Shown: one piece after another, positions 59,201 through 64,000 of the stretch
How positions within the stretch are numbered: position 1 is the first letter of the stretch
Layout: each line of letters starts with the position of its first letter
Assembly (NCBI GenBank): GCA_965227445.1
Contig: OZ245751.1
Coordinates: 2,666,001-2,730,000, forward strand
Direction: 5' to 3'
DNA from: DT-110 sp030148525
GTDB lineage: Bacteria > Bacteroidota > Bacteroidia > Chitinophagales > Saprospiraceae
Length of the DNA stretch: 64,000 bases
Position numbers and translations under genes: made by a program
The notes under the pieces: generated by a model
What the model saw: only the letters and a program-made list of their open reading frames with translations
Databases searched by the model: none
What the model was told of the DNA's origin: nothing

Positions 59201-60268
59201 GGCGCGCACGGCCGTATTGCCGCTGATCGTCGCTCCGTTGACGGTCAGGTTGCCTCCGGCATCGTTGAGGATGCCGCCGCCGGACCCGGCAGCTCCCGTA
59301 GCTTCATTGCCGCGAATAATACCCCCATCAATGATAAGGGTGCCCCCGGCATTAAAAATCCCGGCACCTCCCTGATCGCTTGCATCTCCTTCGGCAAAAT
59401 TTCTGGCGATCTCAACGGTATCCAACCTCATGGTTCCCGAACCGTTCCATAAGCCCCCACCTTCGGCAGCAGCCGTATTATCGTTAAAGACAGCCCGATT
59501 AATGTTTACTGTGCCCATTCCTGTTACGTGCAGTCCTCCGCCATTGCCCGGAGCATTGCCGGTAGAGTTACCCTGTAAATTGGCTCCCCGGATAGTAAGA
59601 CTGGAAGAGGCCCCGGCATTTAATTCGATTCCGCCACCTGCTCTACTTGCGGTATTTCCATCGATAAACGTGCCTTCAATGGTTACCTGAGCACCATCCA
59701 GGATCAGAATAGCACCGCCGCTACCGCTGGCACCAATTGCCGAATTATTACTCAATTCGGAGTCGCCACTAATGGTTAGGGACCCACCGCTAATGGCAAT
59801 CCCGCCACCTCCCTGAGTAGCCATATCTCCTTCGGCTTCACAATCGGTGATCTGCACATTAACTAAGGTTACATTGGAATTTTCAATGAGTATGCCACCA
59901 CCAAGATCGGAAGCACGCCCGTCGATCAGGGAGAGATTCTCCAAACGCACCGAAGCGTCGTTAGTAATGCGCAAAATACGGTTGAGATTGGCTGCATTCA
60001 GCGTGGTGTTCAATAAGCCATTTCCCTGAATCACCAGGTCTTTGTCAACGACCAATTCTCCCGCAGTGATCGGAAGTAAAAGGCCATTCAGCCCAAGATC
60101 AAAGGAAATAGTATCACCGGCAACAGCAGCATTAATAGCAAACCGTAATGACCCGGCGACATTATCGCTCAGGGTGGTAACCGGAATAACGGTCGCCCGT
60201 GCGGTAGTGAAACCACCTGCCATCAGGGTAACAACTAACAATAAGATTTTGGATAAACGTGCAATCAT
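56261..60268 (-). CDS. giant T9SS-secreted right-handed beta-helix protein with 147-aa repeats
   Basis: 1335-aa surface protein. Signal peptide 1-~25 (IARLSKILLLVVTLMAGGFTTARA). Residues ~30-1150 are a parallel beta-helix built of GGGI/GGGL coils (ISGNxAxGxGGG, LWNGSGLMVIDSV), including about five near-identical 147-aa blocks. Then a short 'choice-of-anchor'-like region (AGNPNDMSADQRGR) and a C-terminal T9SS sorting domain (STLFPNPATARTV to LMLLNK). It is probably a polymorphic adhesin; ligand unknown. A 14-bp-arm hairpin sits 2 nt before its ATG (60268). Confidence 0.92.
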   Translation of the reverse strand: MIARLSKILLLVVTLMAGGFTTARATVIPVTTLSDNVAGSLRFAINAAVAGDTISFDLGLNGLLLPITAGELVVDKDLVIQGNGLLNTTLNAANLNRILRITNDASVRLENLSLIDGRASDLGGGILIENSNVTLVNVQITDCEAEGDMATQGGGGIAISGGSLTISGDSELSNNSAIGASGSGGAILILDGAQVTIEGTFIDGNTASRAGGGIELNAGASSSLTIRGANLQGNSTGNAPGNGGGLHVTGMGTVNINRAVFNDNTAAAEGGGLWNGSGTMRLDTVEIARNFAEGDASDQGGAGIFNAGGTLIIDGGIIRGNEATGAAGSGGGILNDAGGNLTVNGATISGNTAVRAGGGIEDNSGDSTTFTLIDVTLDGNATASSPGNGGGVHITGPGDLMISGGLVTNNTASAEGGGLWNGSGLMVIDSVQIMNNTASGAPADQGGGGIFNAGGTVEIRNQTLISGNVADGLTGSGGGILNDMGGNLTVVNSTISGNTSVRAGGGIEDNSGAGTTFELTNVTLDANTTGSTPGNGGGIHITGAGDLTITGGMVTNNTAAAEGGGLWNGVGLMTINKVMIQGNIASGNSPDQGGGGVFNAGGSVMIMNSTMISGNIADGTAGSGGGILNDSLGNLTIVDATISNNTSVRAGGGIEDNSGAGTTFELVNVTLDGNATASSPGNGGGVHITGAGNLMISGGVVMNNTASAEGGGLWNGSGLMVIDSVQIMNNVASGDPADQGGGGVFNAGGTVNIMNQTLIRDNVADGMAGSGGGILNDAGGNLTVNGATISGNTAVRAGGGIEDNSGAGTTFELINVTLDGNATASSPGNGGGVHITGAGDLMISGGVVMNNTASAEGGGLWNGSGLMVIDSVQIMNNVASGDPADQGGGGVFNAGGTVEIRNQTMISGNIADGAAGSGGGIFNDAGGNLTVNETTIRGNTSVRAGGGIEDNSGDSTTFTLIDVTLDGNATASSPGNGGGVHITGPGDLMISGGLVTNNTANAEGGGLWNGSGLMVIDSVQIMNNTASGAMANQGGGGIFNAGGTIEINASAIANNMVDGTGQGGGLQNDNNGSVSVMVSTISGNSSATNGGGISNSGSIMITNSTVAMNSTTGMGGGIQVTDTSMIVIAGSIIATNAADGMGQDIAGSGMITSEGYNFIGEDDGDVYTADTTDIEGQAGLAEDPNLGPLADNGGATMTHALQCPSNAVNAGNPNDMSADQRGRMVFDDRRDIGAFELQMMCVVDNTTAVVGDLSGSTLFPNPATARTVRLDIPEPFGNEVTVIVRQAATGQALRERQVGYGAYNLDLSGLSAGTYLVQVYARNSVETHKLMLLNK
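57160..59370 (-). repeat. five tandem 441-bp coding repeats within the T9SS gene
   Basis: Landmark CATGATTTGAACGCTATCG-type sequence occurs at 57203, 57644, 58085 and 58968, with the diverged fourth copy near 58526. The spacing is 441 bp, i.e. in-frame 147 aa. Copies starting at 57203 and 58968 match over ~200 bp better than adjacent copies do, and the second half of the last copy matches that of the second. This is a mosaic pattern expected from recombination. The repeat number is likely to vary. Confidence 0.85.
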
Positions 60269-60269
60269 A

Positions 60270-60310
60270 GTAACTAAGTTTGTTTTTGGGTGTATCAACA
60301 AACTAGTTAC
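60270..60310 (-). promoter_or_regulatory. 14-bp inverted repeat just before the giant T9SS gene start
   Basis: GTAACTA(A)GTTTGTT (60270-60284) pairs with AACAAACTAGTTAC (60297-60310), one bulge, 12-nt loop. It lies at -2 to -42 of the ATG, so in the mRNA leader it can mask the ribosome entry site; otherwise it is an operator. Confidence 0.6.
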
Positions 60311-60379
60311 GTAGTACACCATTGTTCTGGATTGGCAAAAAAGCAAATACATCAAAACAGGGCGGGTCCCTCCGATTTG

Positions 60380-62377
60380 TCAGTCCGGGTCAAGTGGTAT
60401 CTGTACTTCAATGACGGTACCATCGCCGGGGGTGCTTTCAATATGGAGCTCTCCTTTCAGGAAATCCGTACGCGATTGCATACTGCGTAATCCGAGCCCG
60501 CCATTAGTCCGGTCGGTATCAAAGCCTTGTCCATTATCTTCGATAGTGAGCTGTGCCTGGTTGGCCAGCCAGGATAACTGCATTAAGATCCGGGTCGGGG
60601 CACTGTGTTTCAGGGCATTTTGCATTCCTTCCTGAGCAATGCGATACAACATTATTTTTCGGTCTTCCCCGAAATCCTCCGGTTCCTGCCCGATCACCTG
60701 ACACCGTACCTCCGCATCGTGTGCCTTGTCGAGATCCTGGGCCAGATCGGTCAGAGCAGGGCCCAGACCAAACTGAAGAACATCGGGCATCATGTGGTGA
60801 GAAATTCGCCGGACCTCCTCGCTGGCGTGGTCGAGCATTTTATTTACATCCGACCGGACCGCTTCGGGGTTGGTGGTGGACAAGGCAGCTCGAACGTGTA
60901 GTTTAATGGTCGACAGCAGGCTACCCAGACTGTCGTGGAGATCCGATGCGATGCGCTTGCGTTCGTTTTCCTGGCCCCGGATCATGGCGTGCAAAGTATG
61001 CACTTGCTGTCGTTGTTCTAATTGTTGAATGCGGGCTGCCTGTAAGTCAGCCTCCTGTTGACTGAGTCGGTTTTCCTGGGCCAGTCTTTGCCTATACCAT
61101 GCTACGGCCCCGACGGCTAAAAACGCAAAGAGAATGGTAGACAGGGTCAGAGCTATCCGGCTGGTCCGTTCCCGCTTTACCAATGCCCGTTGCAACTCGT
61201 TTTCGATACCTAATTGTTCCAGTGCCTGTTCCTTCTGACGTACCTCGTATTGAATATCCAATTCCTGCAGGGCTTTTTCTTTTTCCTGAGTCAGCAGGCT
61301 GTCCTGCAGCGATTGCTGAACTTCTTTTGCCCGATAAGCCTCTTCGTATCGTCCGCTTTTGGCGAAAGCCTCCGCTAATAAATAATACCCCTGCGCCAGA
61401 CTTTTCAGGTATTGTAAGCTATCGGCCAGTCCAATAGATTTCTGAAGAATAGGTATTGCCTGCATGGGTTGATCCCGGTCCAACAGTAATTCGGCATAGG
61501 ATTGGTATGAATCGACGAGTTCAAAGCCCTGGTCCAGTGACTCTCTTAGATTAATGGAACGCAACAAATAAGATTCCGCCAATTCCAGTTCCCCTTTTTC
61601 TCGGGCAATTTGCCCCAGGGTCATCAGGCTATAGGCTATCCACCAGTCGCGACCCAGCTCGTTTTCCAGCTCAAAATTCTTTTCGCCCCAATACTGTGCA
61701 CTATCCAAATTACCGGCTAGTAGTTCATTGGTAGCCAGATTTCCGTAAATCATCGACAAGGTGGATGGTTTATCCAGCGGTTCGATCAAACGACGCGCAC
61801 GATGGAAGGTGGCCTTGGCTTGGTCCAGGTTGTTCCGGTTGCGCTGAATATTGGCAATACTGTTCAGGGTATTGGCCACCGACTCGGGACCAAAATAGAT
61901 CTCGTTAATAGCCAGTTCCCGATAGTAGTATTCCAGGCTTCGATCGTAATCGCCGATCAAACTGTAAATTACACCCAGGTTGAATAAAGGGCTGGTCATA
62001 CGTGCTGTATCACCAACTGATTGGTAGTAGGCAAGCACACGCTGAAAGGTATCCAGAGCTGCCGGAAATTCGCTGCGCAAACGATGAATCAATCCCTGGT
62101 AATGGAGCTGGACCATTTTGGACTGCTGATCTCCTATTTGCTCGTGTATTCGGCGGGCGCGTGCGATGTATTGCTCAGCCGAATCCAGTTGGTACTGATT
62201 CAAATAATACCAGGCCAGGCGACTGTTCCAATACCCCCGGGCTGAGTCCGTTTCCGCAGCAGTCAGTTCCCGGTGTAAACTATCCGCCACGGACGATTGT
62301 GCCGTCATTGATCCCGTTATCGCAAGAGACAGGACGAACAGCAGAATGGATATTCGGGTGTGGGTTTTAGCAATCAT
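60380..62377 (-). CDS. TPR-sensor histidine kinase (NarL/DesK type), orphan
   Basis: 665 aa. Signal peptide (1-~27), periplasmic TPR array (~35-350), coiled segment, membrane helix 407-427, coiled coil 430-470, HisKA_3 box with phospho-acceptor His481 (RKRIASDLHDSLGSLLSTIK) and HATPase (~580-665; EGMQNALKHS, DNGQGFD, GGLGLRSM). Such kinases signal to LuxR-type regulators; none is adjacent in this window. Between two T9SS genes, so a link to surface export is possible but unproven. ATG at 62377. Confidence 0.93.
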   Translation of the reverse strand: MIAKTHTRISILLFVLSLAITGSMTAQSSVADSLHRELTAAETDSARGYWNSRLAWYYLNQYQLDSAEQYIARARRIHEQIGDQQSKMVQLHYQGLIHRLRSEFPAALDTFQRVLAYYQSVGDTARMTSPLFNLGVIYSLIGDYDRSLEYYYRELAINEIYFGPESVANTLNSIANIQRNRNNLDQAKATFHRARRLIEPLDKPSTLSMIYGNLATNELLAGNLDSAQYWGEKNFELENELGRDWWIAYSLMTLGQIAREKGELELAESYLLRSINLRESLDQGFELVDSYQSYAELLLDRDQPMQAIPILQKSIGLADSLQYLKSLAQGYYLLAEAFAKSGRYEEAYRAKEVQQSLQDSLLTQEKEKALQELDIQYEVRQKEQALEQLGIENELQRALVKRERTSRIALTLSTILFAFLAVGAVAWYRQRLAQENRLSQQEADLQAARIQQLEQRQQVHTLHAMIRGQENERKRIASDLHDSLGSLLSTIKLHVRAALSTTNPEAVRSDVNKMLDHASEEVRRISHHMMPDVLQFGLGPALTDLAQDLDKAHDAEVRCQVIGQEPEDFGEDRKIMLYRIAQEGMQNALKHSAPTRILMQLSWLANQAQLTIEDNGQGFDTDRTNGGLGLRSMQSRTDFLKGELHIESTPGDGTVIEVQIPLDPD

Positions 62378-62426
62378 TCCGTGACAGATTCTTCATGAAG
62401 CTACAAATTTTTAAGGTGCTTCCGCA

Positions 62427-62463
62427 AAAAGGGAGAACACCTAGGACAGGTGCTCTCCCTTTC
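62427..62463 (-). terminator. bidirectional stem-loop after the S74 T9SS gene
   Basis: AAAGGGAGA(A)CACCT pairs with AGGTG(C)TCTCCCTTT, closing on an AGGAC loop. On the minus strand it lies 12 bp after the stop of the T9SS gene and is followed by TTTTTGCGGAAGC. Confidence 0.8.
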
Positions 62464-62474
62464 CATGTATGGCA

Positions 62475-64000
62475 TTACCTCGTCAATATCATTTGCCGGG
62501 TTTTAATCAATTGACCATCCACCCACAGGGAATATTGGTACAGACCTGCCGGCAGACTGTTAGCCTCGATCAACGTAGCCCCGCTCCCGCGATCACTTAG
62601 CTCAATATCGCGGATCATTTGCCCGTTAGGAGCCGTTATAAATAAACGGGCGGACCGGGCGTCAGATGGTAATCGATAAGCGATTCGGGTTGACTCCGTA
62701 AACGGATTAGGTGCATTTTGGTCGAGCCAAATAGTTTCCTGTTCCGTAGCTTCGGGTAATGCTTGCCGGATGTTTGCTACCTGATCCAGCAAATTCTGAT
62801 ACGCCTCTTCCAGGTTCCGATACTTGCGGCGCATATCTTCCAGTTGGGCTTGCTGTTCCTTAATACCCTGGGTGAGGACAGGGATCAGCATTTGGTAATT
62901 CATTGCCTTAAGTTGCTCCGTATGTTGTCCTGTTTTGTCAGGATCCGCTACGGATTCATTGAATTGAACATCGGTGTCGCGAACCAGATCTGGGATCACA
63001 CGCTCCACTTCCTGCGCAATAAATCCATACTGCCGGCCTTTCGGTAAATTGAGCAATTCGTACTTATCAGTCTGGCGATACGTGTAAGAAGTAGGTCGTA
63101 ATTCCCGAATGATATCAAGCGCTCCTACTACTTCTTGTACCTCTTCTTTCAATCGACTATCGGAAGTCACCCAACTGCCACTACCCGTCGTGAAGGCTTC
63201 GCCATTGACGTACAGGGCGTAGCCACTACCTCCGGATTGCTTATCAGCGTATACCCCGTAAATAGTAGAAGAACCAAAGGAAAAGCTGGGTCGGGAATAA
63301 ACACCATAGATGATCTGGTTGGAACTCAGCCCGGATGGCTCGCTCTTAACACCGTACACTGATTGAAAAGACTGGCCTGTAAATTGCGTAAAAACGGATA
63401 TTCCATCCTGGTAAGGACCGCTGACAAAAATTCCGTCGATGTACGAATCAGCTCCGGTCTTGGAAATGCCGAGGTTGGTCATTCGTGCATCACCATCTAC
63501 CTGTAATTCGATACCGCTCAGGGGCGTCGTTCCCACCCCCAACTGGTCTGTAACGTGTACATTACCGCTGAACTGGGCAGCGTACCCTCCCGCACCGGTA
63601 TGGATGGAGACCAGCGCCGTATCGCTGGTCGTAGAGGACATTAATTTATTGTAGAGGCCAGTATGCCGCCCGCTTCCATTCTTTTCCACCAAATGATAGG
63701 CTCCGAAGGTATGCGAGGAAGAAGTGGGATGTGACAGGACACGGTTGAAGATGCCAAACATATCGCCGGTAGGGGTATTGGAATTCGCCAAAAGATTTTT
63801 TATGCCGTACGCGACACCCGTTCCTCCCGGAAACCCGTTATTGATGATGCCGTGGAAGGTTCCGTCGGCGCTGGCCGTCTGGGAAGTTACATTCTGGATG
63901 CCATTCCGACCGGTTGCCCCATCGATAGACGTAAAGATGGATAATCCGGTTTTAGCACCAAATGTCTGATTGCTATTGTGCTCAATCTTGAGGATGGGCT
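62475..64000 (-). CDS. T9SS-secreted protein with S74 intramolecular-chaperone domain, 5'-truncated
   Basis: The frame is open to the window edge; the start lies beyond 64000. About 508 residues are visible: a beta-rich Gly/Asn/Thr stalk like phage tail spikes, then an S74 chaperone domain (WVTSDSRLKEEVQEVVGALD; RPTSYTYRQTD; YGFIAQEVERVIPDL), whose family self-cleaves via the Ser and Lys of SDSRLK. A helical coil follows, then a T9SS CTD (QNAPNPFTESTRI to KTRQMILTR). It probably trimerises. Its promoter and N-terminus are not visible. Confidence 0.9.
   Translation of the reverse strand, partial: PILKIEHNSNQTFGAKTGLSIFTSIDGATGRNGIQNVTSQTASADGTFHGIINNGFPGGTGVAYGIKNLLANSNTPTGDMFGIFNRVLSHPTSSSHTFGAYHLVEKNGSGRHTGLYNKLMSSTTSDTALVSIHTGAGGYAAQFSGNVHVTDQLGVGTTPLSGIELQVDGDARMTNLGISKTGADSYIDGIFVSGPYQDGISVFTQFTGQSFQSVYGVKSEPSGLSSNQIIYGVYSRPSFSFGSSTIYGVYADKQSGGSGYALYVNGEAFTTGSGSWVTSDSRLKEEVQEVVGALDIIRELRPTSYTYRQTDKYELLNLPKGRQYGFIAQEVERVIPDLVRDTDVQFNESVADPDKTGQHTEQLKAMNYQMLIPVLTQGIKEQQAQLEDMRRKYRNLEEAYQNLLDQVANIRQALPEATEQETIWLDQNAPNPFTESTRIAYRLPSDARSARLFITAPNGQMIRDIELSDRGSGATLIEANSLPAGLYQYSLWVDGQLIKTRQMILTR

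Noticed and set aside
56814..59375. Several long plus-strand frames inside the giant T9SS gene
   Set aside because: All are antisense images of the same 441-bp repeats (Pro-rich runs repeating at the same spacing).

Overview
The window looks like a chromosomal segment of a marine-type Bacteroidota, most likely the class Saprospiria (Lewinella/Haliscomenobacter-like; the class is an inference). The evidence is four proteins ending in type IX secretion (T9SS) C-terminal sorting domains, promoters of the Bacteroidota form TAnnTTTG with an upstream TTG or TTTG, weak Shine-Dalgarno sequences, a futalosine-pathway menaquinone gene (mqnD), an LPS gene (kdsB), a LytS/LytTR pair, M56/BlaI genes with TonB-plug modules, and a tricorn protease. 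I see no rRNA, tRNA, CRISPR array, prophage or intact insertion sequence.

Layout. 1-6.5 kb: the end of an M23 peptidase, algH, fabD, queD, then a LytS-type kinase, LytTR regulator and fructosamine-kinase operon. 6.5-9.6 kb: a 36-bp perfect palindrome, three tandem hairpin units that look like small RNAs, and a T9SS adhesin. 10-16.4 kb: an unknown helical protein, an EEP-fold phosphatase, dapB and mutS, separated by 7-bp tandem arrays. 16.5-25.1 kb: ferredoxin, fhs, then minus-strand operons (aldehyde dehydrogenase-trmH-hydrolase; guaA-ligand-binding lipoprotein). 25.6-33 kb: M48 lipoprotein, TPR glycosyltransferase, DUF2237, folE, and a cytochrome c/IorA/IorB molybdenum oxidoreductase operon. 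33.5-42.5 kb: tricorn protease, cupin, two-lobed aspartyl protease, NUDIX, membrane protein, kdsB, LysM protein and a CBS-domain cysteine/cystathionine synthase-like enzyme. 42.7-47.5 kb: a BlaI-type repressor with two unusual M56 membrane proteases. 47.6-56.1 kb: flavoprotein, rlmF, penicillin acylase, MFS transporter, rluA, mqnD, ald. 56.2-64 kb: a giant repeat T9SS protein, an orphan TPR histidine kinase and a 5'-truncated S74-chaperone T9SS protein.

Most genes are housekeeping. The best candidates for something undescribed are: (1) the BlaI operon at 42.7-47.5 kb, where the beta-lactam sensor of BlaR1 is replaced in one M56 protein by an M23 peptidase and in the other by four TonB-plug-like modules plus a T9SS sorting domain, under a promoter carrying two AACGAA-N3-TTCGTT dyads; (2) the three tandem structured units at 6548-7046, each with the same 24-nt core and its own terminator; (3) a family of heptanucleotide intergenic arrays whose unit differs from locus to locus and which often supply gene stop codons; (4) a T-tract plus GC(C)GAAAG(G)C mini-hairpin found sense-oriented in six gene leaders.
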